From contig NZ_JACHJY010000002.1 of the NCBI RefSeq assembly GCF_014203895.1, positions 930,001-994,000 of the forward strand: a stretch of DNA of 64,000 nt. The letters run 5' to 3'. A model generated the notes under the pieces. The model did no database searches. It saw nothing but the letters and a program-made list of their open reading frames with translations, and was not told where the DNA came from. Positions 51,343-60,105 of this stretch are shown piece by piece. Position 1 is the first letter of the stretch. Each line of letters begins with the position of its first letter. The position numbers and the translations under genes were made by a program. The stretch is from Streptomyces nymphaeiformis. Its GTDB lineage: Bacteria > Actinomycetota > Actinomycetes > Streptomycetales > Streptomycetaceae.

Positions 51343-52854
51343 ATGAACCCCACACGCACGAACGGTCGTTCCGCCCGTACCCGCCGCAACGGCGGCTACG
51401 CGTACGACTCCTCCGCCGGAACGGGCCGGGGCGGTCGCCCCGGTTCGTCCGCCGCGAGCCGATCGGGAGGTCCGAGCCGGTCGGGCGGATACGGCAGGCG
51501 TCCCGCCGCCACCCAGGGGGAGTTCGCCCCGCCGAAGACGATCACTCCGGCGCTGCCCGCCGTCGAGACCTTCGCCGACCTGGCCCTGGACCGGCGTCTT
51601 CTGGCCGCGCTCACCGCACAGGGCGTGTCCGTCCCGTTCCCCATCCAAGGCGCGACCCTGCCGAACTCCCTGGCGGGCCGCGACGTCCTGGGCCGCGGCC
51701 GGACCGGCTCCGGCAAGACCCTCGCCTTCGGCCTGGCCCTGCTGGCCCGCACCGCCGGACAGCTCGCCGAGCCCCGTCAGCCGCTGGCGCTGGTCCTCGT
51801 CCCCACCCGGGAACTCGCCCAGCAGGTCACCGACGCGCTCACGCCCTACGCCCGCGCCGTGAAGCTGCGCCTGGCCACCGTCGTCGGCGGAATGCCGATC
51901 GGCCGGCAGGCGAACGCGCTGCGAAGCGGCGTCGAAGTCGTCGTGGCCACCCCCGGCCGCCTCAAGGACCTCATCGACCGCGGTGACTGCAGGCTGAACC
52001 AGGTCGCGATCACCGTCCTCGACGAGGCCGACCAGATGGCCGACATGGGCTTCATGCCCCAGGTCACCGCGCTCCTGAACCAGGTCCGCCCCGAGGGCCA
52101 GCGCATGCTGTTCTCCGCGACCCTGGACCGCAACGTCGACCTCCTGGTCCGCCGCTACCTCACCGACCCCGTCGTCCACTCCGTGGACCCCTCACAGGGG
52201 GCGGTCACCACGATGGAGCACCACATCCTGCACGTGCACGGCGCTGACAAGCAGCGGCTGACGACCGAGATCGCGGCGCGCGACGGCCGGGTGATCATGT
52301 TCCTGGACACCAAGCACGCCGTGGACCGCCTCACCGAGGACCTCCTCCACTGCGGCGTCCGGGCCGCCGCCCTGCACGGCGGCAAGTCTCAGCCGCAGCG
52401 CACCCGCACCCTCGCCCGCTTCAAGACCGGGCACGTCACCGTCCTGGTCGCCACGAACGTCGCCGCGCGCGGCATCCACGTCGACAACCTCGACCTCGTC
52501 GTCAACGTGGACCCGCCGACCGACCACAAGGACTACCTCCACCGCGGCGGCCGGACCGCCCGGGCCGGTGAGTCCGGCAGCGTCGTCACCCTGGTCACCG
52601 CCAACCAGCGCCGTGACATGACTCGCCTCATGGCGGCCGCCGGCATCGTGCCCGAGACCACCCAGGTCCGCTCCGGCGAGGAGGCGCTGCGCCGGATCAC
52701 GGGCGCCCAGACCCCTTCCGGCATCCCCGTGACGATCACCGCGCCGCCGGCCGAGCAGCGCAAACGCGGCACGGACTCCCGCGGTCGGCGCGGGCCCGCC
52801 TCGGCGGCGAGGCGGGCCCGCGGACGGCGTTCCGCCGGCGACGCGGCGGCCTGA
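51343..52854 (+). CDS. DEAD-box RNA helicase
   Basis: A 503-residue protein with a Gly/Arg/Ser-rich N-terminal tail (about 1-65) and a basic C-terminal tail (from about 465). Helicase motifs are complete: Q-motif VPFPIQGATLP, I GRGRTGSGKT (about residue 120), Ia PTRELAQQ, Ib TPGR, II VLDEADQM (about 226), III LFSATL, V ATNVAARGIHVD and VI YLHRGGRTARAG. It unwinds RNA with ATP. Adjacent cspA suggests cold-induced RNA remodelling. Start ATG 51343 follows AAGGAAGG. The following CBS gene starts 46 bases later. Confidence 0.92.
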   Translation: MNPTRTNGRSARTRRNGGYAYDSSAGTGRGGRPGSSAASRSGGPSRSGGYGRRPAATQGEFAPPKTITPALPAVETFADLALDRRLLAALTAQGVSVPFPIQGATLPNSLAGRDVLGRGRTGSGKTLAFGLALLARTAGQLAEPRQPLALVLVPTRELAQQVTDALTPYARAVKLRLATVVGGMPIGRQANALRSGVEVVVATPGRLKDLIDRGDCRLNQVAITVLDEADQMADMGFMPQVTALLNQVRPEGQRMLFSATLDRNVDLLVRRYLTDPVVHSVDPSQGAVTTMEHHILHVHGADKQRLTTEIAARDGRVIMFLDTKHAVDRLTEDLLHCGVRAAALHGGKSQPQRTRTLARFKTGHVTVLVATNVAARGIHVDNLDLVVNVDPPTDHKDYLHRGGRTARAGESGSVVTLVTANQRRDMTRLMAAAGIVPETTQVRSGEEALRRITGAQTPSGIPVTITAPPAEQRKRGTDSRGRRGPASAARRARGRRSAGDAAA

Positions 52855-52900
52855 ACCGTACGTGATCCGGAAGCCGACCCATCTCTGCAGGAGGTATGTT

Positions 52901-53305
52901 GTGACGCCGGTCCAGATGCAGCCCCGCCCGACGCACCCCGCCCCCGCGCACCTGACGGCGGCCGGCGCCGTGGACACGGCCGGACCACAGGTCTGCGACG
53001 ACATGACCGTCGAGGTGGCCCTCTCGGTCGTGGCCGCAGCCCGCACCCGGCATTTGCTCGTCTGCGACAACGACGGCCTGTGCACCGGCCTGGTCACCCG
53101 GGCCCAGCTCACCGCCGTCCGCGACAGCCCCACCTACACGGACCGGCTCCAGCTGCGCGACCTCTCCGGCGACGGCGGGCCGCTCACCTCGGCCACCGCC
53201 TCGACGATCGGGCGGGCCGCACGTCCCCGGGTCGTCACCTCGTCCGGCATGGGCGAACAGGACGACACTCCGGGCGCCCTCGCGCCCGCCCTCGTCCTCG
53301 CGTGA
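52901..53305 (+). CDS. CBS-domain-like protein
   Basis: From GTG 52901, supported by AGGAGG at 52889-52894, the protein has 134 residues. The central part resembles a single CBS module: VCDDMTVEVALSVVAAARTR, HLLVCDNDGLCTGLVTRAQL and TAVRDSP. CBS modules usually bind adenine nucleotides and work in pairs, so this protein may dimerise. It lies close behind the helicase and may be co-transcribed. Its function is unknown. An upstream GTG at 52862 overlaps no site and is not preferred. Confidence 0.7.
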   Translation: MTPVQMQPRPTHPAPAHLTAAGAVDTAGPQVCDDMTVEVALSVVAAARTRHLLVCDNDGLCTGLVTRAQLTAVRDSPTYTDRLQLRDLSGDGGPLTSATASTIGRAARPRVVTSSGMGEQDDTPGALAPALVLA

Positions 53306-53354
53306 ACCGCCTCACCACGGCGGAACCATCCCCTTCCTCTCCCTGTGAGGCATC

Positions 53355-53666
53355 GTGCGCTGTGTCATCGCCCGCTTCCCCTTCGACCTCACCAAGAGCG
53401 GCGTCCTGGACTCCATGAAGGGCGTCAAGCCCGAGGAGATCACCGGCGAGTCCGTGATCATCGGCCGCCGCGTCTACCCCGTCAAGCAGGTCGGCCAGGT
53501 CATCACCCGCCAGGACCGTCGCGACTTCAGCGCGGCTGAAGTCCTCCGCGCCATGACCAAGCTCGGCTTCACCTGCCGAGGCCTCCCCCAGAACACCGCG
53601 CCCACCCGCGCCGCAGGCCCGTTCCAGCACGCCTCCGCGATGCTCGGCACCCCGGCGGCGGCCTGA
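53355..53666 (+). CDS. Small conserved hypothetical protein
   Basis: A 103-residue protein from GTG 53355 (MRCVIARFPFDLTKSGVLDS). Conserved-looking parts are MKGVKPEEITGESVIIGRRV, YPVKQVGQVITRQDRRDFSA and AEVLRAMTKLGFTCRGLP. It sits 49 bases after the CBS gene in the same direction, upstream of a strong terminator, and I think it belongs to the cspA/helicase transcription block. No domain can be named. Confidence 0.7.
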   Translation: MRCVIARFPFDLTKSGVLDSMKGVKPEEITGESVIIGRRVYPVKQVGQVITRQDRRDFSAAEVLRAMTKLGFTCRGLPQNTAPTRAAGPFQHASAMLGTPAAA

Positions 53667-53706
53667 CCGTGGTCCACGGGCGACCGTGAGCTGACACCCG
53701 GACAGC

Positions 53707-53746
53707 CGAGAGGGCCCGACCGGCATCCGCCGGTCGGGCCCTCTCG
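53707..53746 (+). terminator. Long perfect hairpin terminator
   Basis: An 18-base perfect stem (CGAGAGGGCCCGACCGGC / its complement) with loop ATCC closes the helicase-CBS block. It also lies beyond the end of the minus-strand gene at 53781 and may serve both. Confidence 0.85.
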
Positions 53747-53780
53747 CGTATCGGTGGGCAGGTTTCTCTACGGGCGCCGG

Positions 53781-54140
53781 TCAGTGATCGGAGTAGCTGA
53801 AGTCGCCCATGGTCCAGGCGCTGACGTCCGCGATCGAGACGCGGTACATCCCGCCCGTCTCCGGGATCCCCACCGTTCCCTGAAGGATCCGCGCCATGTG
53901 GAAGTGCAGATGGGCGGGCGGTCCGTCCCTCCGCGTCGTAGCGGTGAAGGCTGCGGAGAACTCTCCCAGGCGGGCGGAGTCCGCCAGGACCTCCGAGACC
54001 CGCTGCCTCCACACCGCTTCGGGCGCCAGCCGACCGGTGATGACAGCTCCACCGGTGACCACGGTCAGGGACATCTGATTGCTCTGCCCGGACTCCACCA
54101 GCGTGGCGACGTCAACGAGCAGCTCGTCAGGCTTCGACAT
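53781..54140 (-). CDS. Conserved hypothetical protein
   Basis: A 119-residue protein starting MSKPDELLVDVATLVESGQS and including MSLTVVTGGAVITGRLAPEA, VWRQRVSEVLADSARLGEFS, AHLHFHMARILQGTVGIPET and GGMYRVSIADVSAWTMGDFS. I have seen this family in Streptomyces as a small beta-rich protein without assigned function. It converges with the helicase block. There is no signal peptide or membrane segment. Confidence 0.7.
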   Translation of the reverse strand: MSKPDELLVDVATLVESGQSNQMSLTVVTGGAVITGRLAPEAVWRQRVSEVLADSARLGEFSAAFTATTRRDGPPAHLHFHMARILQGTVGIPETGGMYRVSIADVSAWTMGDFSYSDH

Positions 54141-55143
54141 GAGAACCGATTCTATTCACGGGTCACCCCGTCCCCTCAACCGGTCGTGCCACCGGGCGAC
54201 CTCGGATGTGGGCGCCGGTACGAGCCCTTCGAGGAAGCGCCGGGCGCTGTCGCGTGTCGAGGCGACGGAACCTGCAGGGCGGTCGGTCTCGACGTCGACG
54301 CTCATCGCGTCCATCAGGTCCCCTGGTCCGTACCCGTCAGAACCGGTCCCTACCCGCCCGAGGCGTGTGCCCGGATATGCGGTGGTCAACCTGGCGGTGC
54401 CCGCCCCGCAACCCTCCGCATCACCGGTCGAGGTCGATTACCTGCTCAACAGACACGCAGAAATCTATGTCGGCCGGAGTAGACATTGGACTTTGGCATG
54501 GTTATGGTTTCTCTCGTAGCTCAGAGAGACAAAAGGGCCTGGCAGAGACGAACTGCCGGCCGGTAGTACAGGTAGTAGCAGTGAGCAGGACGGTACGGCG
54601 GCGGAGTTTCGAAGCCAGGGCTTTCGTGGGACGGCGACGGGACTGGCGGCCGGACCGGGTGGCCCGCAGTGATCAGGGGCCGCCGCAAGCGGGACCGCGG
54701 TCATGGCAGGTGCGGTACCCGTGGATGCAGTGCGCAGCACCCAGCAGTGAAGTCAGTGAGCGGTACCCCTGGTGAAGGCGTCGGCTGCGGACGCGCGCAC
54801 CGGGACGTTCGGCAGCGGGGTCCCAAGCCGGAGCAGACGCAGGACAGGCAACAGGGCTGGCTGTCGAAGAGTGGCGCTGCCGCAGGCCACTGAGCAGTTC
54901 GCATCACCCGCAGTACGCAGTTCCCCCAGTAAGTGGTCGATCACCGAGGAAGAACGGAGGAACCCGCGCCATCAGGATCGCCCGGGCGTAAGTCTGAGCC
55001 CGGGTACCGCAGGACATCGATAGTGAGGTGGTCTCCGGTCAAGCAACCGCGATCCCCGCAACCCCGACAGCAACCAGGTCGGGTGCGCGGACACAGAAGG
55101 CCGGCGCAGTATCAGGGCCGGCAGGTGGTGTAGTAGTTCCTTC
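54141..55143. other. One-kilobase region without a clear gene
   Basis: Frames here lack homology or sites. Between 54440 and 55060 the base composition is less extreme than in genes, and there are local hairpins (for example TCTCTCGTAGCTCAGAGAGA, about 54510-54529). A plus-strand run of conserved-looking but non-coding sequence leads to the MerR gene. It may contain a non-coding RNA or a long leader, but I cannot define one. Confidence 0.4.
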
Positions 55144-55176
55144 GGGGCCCTGGTGCCAGTACGGCACCAGGGCCCC
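55144..55176 (+). promoter_or_regulatory. Leader hairpin just upstream of the MerR-type gene
   Basis: A perfect 14-base stem (GGGGCCCTGGTGCC / GGCACCAGGGCCCC) with loop AGTAC ends 26 bases before the ATG at 55203, leaving only the ribosome site between. It is either the terminator of an upstream transcript or an attenuator. Confidence 0.65.
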
Positions 55177-55202
55177 TCGACGCGTTTCCCAGAGAGGTGC
55201 AA

Positions 55203-55541
55203 ATGGCAGCAGATGACTCGTACGACCGTCTCGACGACGACGACTACCCCGCCTACACGATGGGCCGGGCCGCCGAGATGCTCGGCACCACACAGGGCTT
55301 CCTCCGCGCCATCGGCGAGGCCCGCCTGATCACCCCGCTGCGCTCGGAGGGCGGCCACCGCCGCTACTCCCGCTACCAGTTGCGTATCGCCGCCCGCGCC
55401 CGCGAACTCGTCGACCAGGGCACACCGATCGAGGCCGCCTGCCGCATCATCGTCCTCGAAGACCAGCTCGAAGAGGCCCAGCGCATCAACGCCGAATACC
55501 GTCGGGCCGCCGCATCCGACGCACCACCAGACCCGGCTTGA
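55203..55541 (+). CDS. MerR-type helix-turn-helix protein
   Basis: A 112-residue protein from ATG 55203 (a GTG at 55197 is possible; site AGAGAGG). The winged helix-turn-helix reads YTMGRAAEMLGTTQGFLRAI, GEARLITPLRSEGGHRRYSR and YQLRIAARARELVDQGTPIE, and a dimerisation helix follows (IIVLEDQLEEAQRINAEYRR). No C-terminal effector domain or metal-binding Cys is present, so it is a small MerR-like regulator. An acidic N-terminal stretch (DSYDRLDDDDYP) is unusual. Close to cspA and the helicase, it may be a stress regulator; targets are unknown. Confidence 0.82.
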   Translation: MAADDSYDRLDDDDYPAYTMGRAAEMLGTTQGFLRAIGEARLITPLRSEGGHRRYSRYQLRIAARARELVDQGTPIEAACRIIVLEDQLEEAQRINAEYRRAAASDAPPDPA

Positions 55542-55654
55542 GGTGAGTCCGCCCACCGTCGGCATCGACCGAAGGGGGCGACCCGAGGGCTTGGCAGAGG
55601 GTCGCAACGGCTCCTCCAGCTCCCTGACCGGGGTGCCCGCCGGGTGGCTGAAGA

Positions 55655-55932
55655 ACCCGATGACGATCACCAGTACCCACATCGGCTTCGCCCGGTCCAA
55701 CCCCGCGATGATGGTCCGCGGCGGCCGTGGCGGCGAGCCGGACGGCGCCTGCTCCACCGACGGCGGCCGCGCCTTCACCACGCTCGGCACGGTGAAGTCC
55801 GCCCTCGGCTTCGGCAAGGCCGCGCCGGGCGCCTCCTAGCAGGCCCTCTTCGCGATCGGTACCGTCAAGGACGTCACCGGCGTTTACGTCGGCACCAACG
55901 GACGTGGCCTCAGGTACGGCGCCCCGTCCTGA
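55655..55932 (+). pseudogene. GH74 xyloglucanase C-terminal remnant
   Basis: The frame reads MTITSTHIGFARSNPAMMVR, then CSTDGGRAFTTLGTVKSALG and FGKAAPGAS, then a TAG, then ALFAIGTVKDVTGVYVGTNG and RGLRYGAPS with a TGA at 55930. This matches the last propeller blades of actinobacterial GH74 endo-xyloglucanases (Asp-box STDGGRTFTTLG; end VYVGTNGRGIxYG). A block of about 40 residues (the last Asp-box) is deleted, an in-frame stop is present, and the catalytic N-terminal part is gone. Confidence 0.72.
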
Positions 55933-56026
55933 CCCCGACGCCCGACCGGGGCCGCAGGCACAACGCCTGTGGCCCCGCCATGACTGAGGGAAGACGCCTC
56001 CCGCCCCCTCGACGGGACGCCCGTGT

Positions 56027-56228
56027 CACAACGTGCCGGTAAGGGCGGTAGACAGCGGTTGGCAAGGGGCCCTGTGAAGTATCCAAAACGAGGTCACCCG
56101 CGCACGTTCCTGCAGGTCAGACGCCGCCATGCGCACGTCCAAGCGCCGGGTGGTCCCAAGCTCATGGCACGGGTTCGATCCCGTCCTCCGCTCCATGGCG
56201 GAGCCCCAGGCCGACGTCCTGGGGCTTG
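56027..56228 (+). repeat. Integrase-tail / tRNA-end-like repeat, copy 1
   Basis: Contains CACAACGTGCC, ACAGCGGT, GCAGGTCAGACGC, CATGCGCACGTCCAAG, GCCGGGTGGTCCC and GGCACGGGTTCGATCCCGTC in order. These recur at 58201-58399. The GGTTCGATCCC portion looks like a tRNA T-arm followed by an acceptor end (CTCCGCTCCA), but no 5' half of a tRNA is present. Streptomyces integrase genes often end in such sequence before their attachment site. Confidence 0.6.
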
Positions 56229-56451
56229 TTCGTTGCCCGATCCAGACCCGGGCCTCGCACCACCTGTGCACCACGTGGTTACCCACGTGGCCCGCAGTCG
56301 GTGCAGCTGACGTGGCGAACCACGTCAGCTCCGCTCAGGGCACCGCGTTGCGCAGGTCGGGTCGGTTCCTGGGCAGTCCGAAGCCCGCCCTCTCCTTCTC
56401 CTCGTAGGACAGGAACCCCAGGCTTCGCCGAAACCCTCCCTCCGTGACACG

Positions 56452-57087
56452 TCAGTTTGCTCCCGCTCCCCGCTCGGACGTCCCGGGAGCCGTGAAGATC
56501 CGGTCCAGGTGGTGGTGGAGCACCGCGATCGCCGCCTCCGGACTCCGCTGACCCACGAGGATGCTGGTGCCCATGGCCGCCGCCATCGCGAGCAGGCTGA
56601 TCGCCTCCGTGCGCGCGTCGGCCTCCGGGTCGGCCAGGCCGGCCCCCTGCGCCCGCTCGAGGAGTCCGGCCATGGCGTTCTCCGCGGCGTCGGGGTTGTC
56701 GATGAAGGGCTGCGCAGCCAGTGCCTCGTCGGTCACCGACAGGATCGCGTAGGAGCTGTACAGCAGGTGGAAGGTGCGGCTCTCGTCGTCGGTCGGCAGC
56801 GAGGCCAGCAGCAGGGCTTCGACGGTCGCGCGCGGGCCCGGGTCCGGGCCGGCAGCGGCCAAGCGGGCGCCCACCCTCGCGGTGAAGCGGTCGGTCAGGT
56901 GCTGGAGGCCGTAGAAGAGGAGCTTCTCCTTGGTCTCGAAGTAGTACTGCACGAGCCGGAGCGACACACCGGCCTCCGCGGCCACGTCGCGCATGCCGAC
57001 GGCATGCAGCCCCTGCCGCCCCGCGACCCGGATGAGTGCCTCGGCGATCTGGGCGCGCCGCTCCTCGTGATCCACGCGCTTCGGCAT
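56452..57087 (-). CDS. TetR-family transcriptional regulator
   Basis: A 211-residue protein from ATG 57087, MPKRVDHEERRAQIAEALIR, with the helix-turn-helix MRDVAAEAGVSLRLVQYYFE (about residues 33-52) followed by TKEKLLFYGL. The C-terminal ligand domain is helical and Ala-rich. Upstream frames to 57229 overlap the operator and are not used. It is divergent from the alpha/beta hydrolase gene, with a clear inverted-repeat operator between them, so it most likely represses both itself and the hydrolase until a hydrolase-related ligand binds. Confidence 0.88.
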   Translation of the reverse strand: MPKRVDHEERRAQIAEALIRVAGRQGLHAVGMRDVAAEAGVSLRLVQYYFETKEKLLFYGLQHLTDRFTARVGARLAAAGPDPGPRATVEALLLASLPTDDESRTFHLLYSSYAILSVTDEALAAQPFIDNPDAAENAMAGLLERAQGAGLADPEADARTEAISLLAMAAAMGTSILVGQRSPEAAIAVLHHHLDRIFTAPGTSERGAGAN

Positions 57088-57156
57088 GTTCCCGTGTCTC
57101 CGCCTGTCGATAGTGGGTTCGCGGCTCCGCTGCCCGAACCCCTTCATGATACCGTC

Positions 57157-57185
57157 GTACCACATTGGTGGTACGGTCGTACCAC
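57157..57185. promoter_or_regulatory. Probable TetR operator
   Basis: GTACCAC-ATTG-GTGGTAC (57157-57174) is a perfect 7-base inverted repeat, and a third half-site GTACCAC follows at 57179-57185. TCGTACCAC occurs twice as a direct repeat 22 bases apart. It sits in the TetR/hydrolase intergenic space, overlapping the expected promoters. Confidence 0.75.
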
Positions 57186-57215
57186 GAAGAACGGATCCTC
57201 ACCGGAGGTGCCGCC

Positions 57216-58157
57216 GTGCCCGAGAACACCGCCCGCGTACGCCGCGACGTCGGCCGCTACGTCAACGACGTTCTGCGCGACCGCTACTTCGCCGCTGCCG
57301 ACGTCCTCTACGCGATGGGGGCGCCGGCCCGCTCCGAGACGGACGTGGAGACCAGCTTCGGCACCACCCACGTCTACCGGTACGGGCCCTCGGACCCCGC
57401 CGCCGATTCCCGGACGCCGATCGTCCTGATCCACGGCGCGGGCTACAGCTCGGCGATGTGGTATCCCAACACCCCCGGGCTCAGCCTCGACCGCCCCGTG
57501 TACGCCCTCGACACCCCGGGCGACGCGGGCCGCAGCGTCCACCGCGAGCCGATGTGGCAGCCCGAGCGCGCCGCGCAGTGGATGGACGAGGCCCTCGATG
57601 CCCTCGGCCTCGACCGGGTCCACCTCGTCGGCTCCTCGTACGGCGGCTGGCTGGTGCTCAACCAGGCTCACCGGCGGCCCGGACGGCTCGCCTCGGTCAC
57701 CGCCCTCGACCCCGGCGGCCTGGAGAAGGTCGGCCTGCGCTTCTTCGCCTGGGTCTTCGTGAGCCTCTTCGCCACCTTCGCTCCGAAGGCGCTGCGTCCC
57801 CGGCTTGCCAAGTGGCTGGACCAGCCGGTGATCGCCGCCCCCGAGATGCGCAAGTGGATCCAGCTCGGCGCCCGCGCGTACCGAATCCGCCGCCCCGCAC
57901 CCCTGCCGCTCGCCGAGGACGCGCTGGGATCCATCCGGACCCCGCTCTACGTCATCATGGGCAAGCACAGCCTGCTCGTACACCCCAAGCGCCAGCTGGA
58001 ACGCGTACCGCGCCTCGTCCCCGGCGCCCGCGCCGAGATCATCACCGCGACCGGACACGGCCCACAGATCGACCACCCCGACGTGGTCAACGCCCGGATG
58101 CTGTCCTTCATGGAGGACGTCGACTCCCGCGACCCTGCTGCGGCCGGCAGCGCATAG
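57216..58157 (+). CDS. Alpha/beta hydrolase
   Basis: A 313-residue protein from GTG 57216 behind GGAGG (57204-57208). Oxyanion region LIHGAGYSSAMWYPN, nucleophile elbow LVGSSYGGWLVLNQ (Ser), acid region YVIMGKHSLLVHP and catalytic His in TATGHGPQIDHPDV are all present. It probably hydrolyses an ester or similar bond in a small molecule in the cytoplasm. Divergent arrangement with the TetR gene and the shared operator suggest substrate-induced expression. An earlier start at 57165 lies inside the operator and is rejected. Confidence 0.87.
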   Translation: MPENTARVRRDVGRYVNDVLRDRYFAAADVLYAMGAPARSETDVETSFGTTHVYRYGPSDPAADSRTPIVLIHGAGYSSAMWYPNTPGLSLDRPVYALDTPGDAGRSVHREPMWQPERAAQWMDEALDALGLDRVHLVGSSYGGWLVLNQAHRRPGRLASVTALDPGGLEKVGLRFFAWVFVSLFATFAPKALRPRLAKWLDQPVIAAPEMRKWIQLGARAYRIRRPAPLPLAEDALGSIRTPLYVIMGKHSLLVHPKRQLERVPRLVPGARAEIITATGHGPQIDHPDVVNARMLSFMEDVDSRDPAAAGSA

Positions 58158-58200
58158 GGCTGCGACAGGGGGAACGGCGCCAGCGGCGCCTGCTCCGTGC

Positions 58201-58399
58201 CACAACGTGCCCCTGGTGGCGGTGAACAGCGGTCAGCACGGGGTCCGGAAGCGGCCGGGGCAGATCCGTTGCCGAACATTCCGGCAGGTCGGAGGGCATG
58301 CGCACGCCCAAGTGCCGGGTGATTCCCACGCCTATGGCACGGGTTCGATTTGCCTCATCCGCTCTTCAGTGAGGCTCCGGGGCAGTGACCCGGGGCTTG
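58201..58399 (+). repeat. Integrase-tail / tRNA-end-like repeat, copy 2
   Basis: Diverged copy of 56027-56228 in the same orientation: CACAACGTGCC, GGTGAACAGCGGTCA, GGCAGGTCGGAGGGCATGCG, CACGCCCAAGTGCCGGGTGA and ATGGCACGGGTTCGAT, then GGGGCTTGG. The two copies bracket the TetR/hydrolase pair. Confidence 0.6.
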
Positions 58400-58668
58400 G
58401 TTGTGGTCCAGACCTCTCGGGGCCCGCATGTCTTCGCGTGCCAGACGGCACCTCACGCGGCGTCAGATCCAGCCAGGCGCGCCGCTGGCAGACTTCTGGC
58501 CGAGCGAGCGGTGTGCATCGTGAAGTGCCAGGTGACATGCCTGGTCTGATTCCGTGCCTGGGTGCTCGTGCTGGTCGCGCGGGGCAGTCTGCCGTGTAGA
58601 TCATCGGGCAGGGAGGTCTTCGCGGGTTCTGGTCCGTTCCGGCCCGCGGGGCTCCTACGCTCCCGGAC

Positions 58669-59115
58669 ATGGTGGACCCCGAGGTGCTGGAACGGATCGC
58701 CGCGCGCCGCGCGGAACTGGACGGGCTGGAAGAACAGCTGATCAAGCAGCTGGAGCAGGTGAGGGCCGAGCGGGACGAACTCGCGGTCGCCGAGCGGGTC
58801 CTGGTGCGGATGAGCGAGCAGTTCGCTGGGGAGCGCGCTGCCGTCGCACCGGCGTCGGCGCAGGTTGGCGGGCGTGCGGTGCTTCTGGTCCCGCACCGCG
58901 GCGACAGCCCGGACGAGACCGCGCTTCCTGGTGACTACCGCCGGATCCTCGCGATCGTGCGGACCGCCGGCGGTCCCGTGCAGGTGCGGGCAGTGGGCGA
59001 GGAGCTGGGCCTTCAGGTGGAGGTGCGCGGGAAACTGGAGCCGCTGCGGGCGAAGCTCGCGGATCGCGGCTGGCTACACAAACGTCCTGACGGGAAGTTC
59101 ACCGCGCGCCTGTAG
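58669..59115 (+). CDS. IS-associated coiled-coil / winged-helix protein
   Basis: A 148-residue protein. Residues about 1-50 are a strongly heptad-patterned coiled coil (RRAELDGLEEQLIKQLEQVR, AERDELAVAERVLVRMSEQF). The C-terminal part is a winged-helix-like domain (DYRRILAIVRTAGGPVQVRA, VGEELGLQVEVRGKLEPLRA, KLADRGWLHKRPDGKFTARL). I recall similar proteins next to transposase genes in Streptomyces, and here the transposase starts 63 bases downstream. It may be an accessory DNA-binding protein of the element, but this role is not established. Confidence 0.72.
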   Translation: MVDPEVLERIAARRAELDGLEEQLIKQLEQVRAERDELAVAERVLVRMSEQFAGERAAVAPASAQVGGRAVLLVPHRGDSPDETALPGDYRRILAIVRTAGGPVQVRAVGEELGLQVEVRGKLEPLRAKLADRGWLHKRPDGKFTARL

Positions 59116-59178
59116 CCGCGTTGTGGGGCACGCTGCCGCAGCGTAACTAGAGCGCCCCCGACGGCAGTTGAGTTTGGT

Positions 59179-60018
59179 GTGAAGAAAAACAACCCTCACG
59201 TCGAGGGCTCTGACGGTCTTGTCTACACCGCCCGCCTGCCGCTGTCGAGTGCCACCCTGAACTGGCTCGCCGAGCTGATGCGCGGCCACTGCAAGAAGAT
59301 CGGATCGCGGTGGCGGGCCCTGTCTGCGGGGAAGATCGCCGGGATCGTGCTGGCAGTGCTGCGCTGTGACCAGCGGCCCGGCGACCTGGCTGGCGGCAAC
59401 GGGGTGCACCGCACCACGGTGTCCCGGTGGGTGCGGGAAGTCATCGGGCTGGTGGCCGCCCGCGCACCGCGCCTGGACCGTGCGCTGAAGAAGATCGCCC
59501 GATCGGGTGGCGGGGTGGTCCTACTGGACGGCTCCTTGATCCGCACCCGCCGCCGCACCGGGACCGAGAACCGGAAGAACTACTCCGGTAAGCACAAGTG
59601 CCACGGCCTGCTCGTGATCGCGCTCACCGACGACAAGGGCCGCCTGGTCTGGGTGAGCGCGGTCCGGCCCGGACGCACCTCGGAGATCACCGCCTGCCGC
59701 CACGACAAGCTCACCGCCCATCTGCGCGCGGTCGACCTCGGCGCGATCGCCGACCTGGGCTTCGTCGGCCTCGACGACAGCCGCCTGGGCGCCGACCCGG
59801 CGGTGATCACCGGCTACAAGGCGGCCCGCAACCGGCCCCTGACCAGGGGCCAGAAGCTGTCCAACAAGGCGCTGGCCGCGGCCCGGGCCCCGGTCGAGCA
59901 CGGATTCGCCCACCTGAAGAACTGGCGCGTGCTCGGCAAAATCCGCACCGACCCGAAGTGGGCGACCGCGCTGGTACGAGCCCTACTGGTCCTGACGAAC
60001 CGCGAAGTCGCCCGGTGA
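59179..60018 (+). CDS. IS5-type DDE transposase
   Basis: A complete 279-residue transposase from GTG 59179. It has a helix-turn-helix region (RPGDLAGGNGVHRTTVSRWV), a first Asp in GGVVLLDGSLIRTRRRTG, a second in GAIADLGFVGLDDSRLG and a Glu in APVEHGFAHLKNWRVLGKIR. The frame is unbroken. Clear terminal inverted repeats were not found by eye; the right end probably lies a little beyond the stop, because a sequence like its final 55 bases recurs at 61087. It may be active. Confidence 0.82.
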   Translation: MKKNNPHVEGSDGLVYTARLPLSSATLNWLAELMRGHCKKIGSRWRALSAGKIAGIVLAVLRCDQRPGDLAGGNGVHRTTVSRWVREVIGLVAARAPRLDRALKKIARSGGGVVLLDGSLIRTRRRTGTENRKNYSGKHKCHGLLVIALTDDKGRLVWVSAVRPGRTSEITACRHDKLTAHLRAVDLGAIADLGFVGLDDSRLGADPAVITGYKAARNRPLTRGQKLSNKALAAARAPVEHGFAHLKNWRVLGKIRTDPKWATALVRALLVLTNREVAR

Positions 60019-60105
60019 CCGACGATCAACACCGATCGTTCTGGCTCTCGCCTGGGCCTACCACCGGCGGCGTCGCCCTTGCCTGACGCAGGGCGGGCGC
60101 CGGGT

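Noticed and set aside
54972..55817. A 281-residue minus-strand frame
   Set aside because: It runs antisense through the MerR gene, the hairpin and the GH74 relic, and has no motif.
56150..56207. A possible tRNA gene (GGGTTCGATCCC with an acceptor-like end)
   Set aside because: Only a 3' half is present, the T-stem is one base short, and the second copy is further altered; treated as an attachment-type relic.
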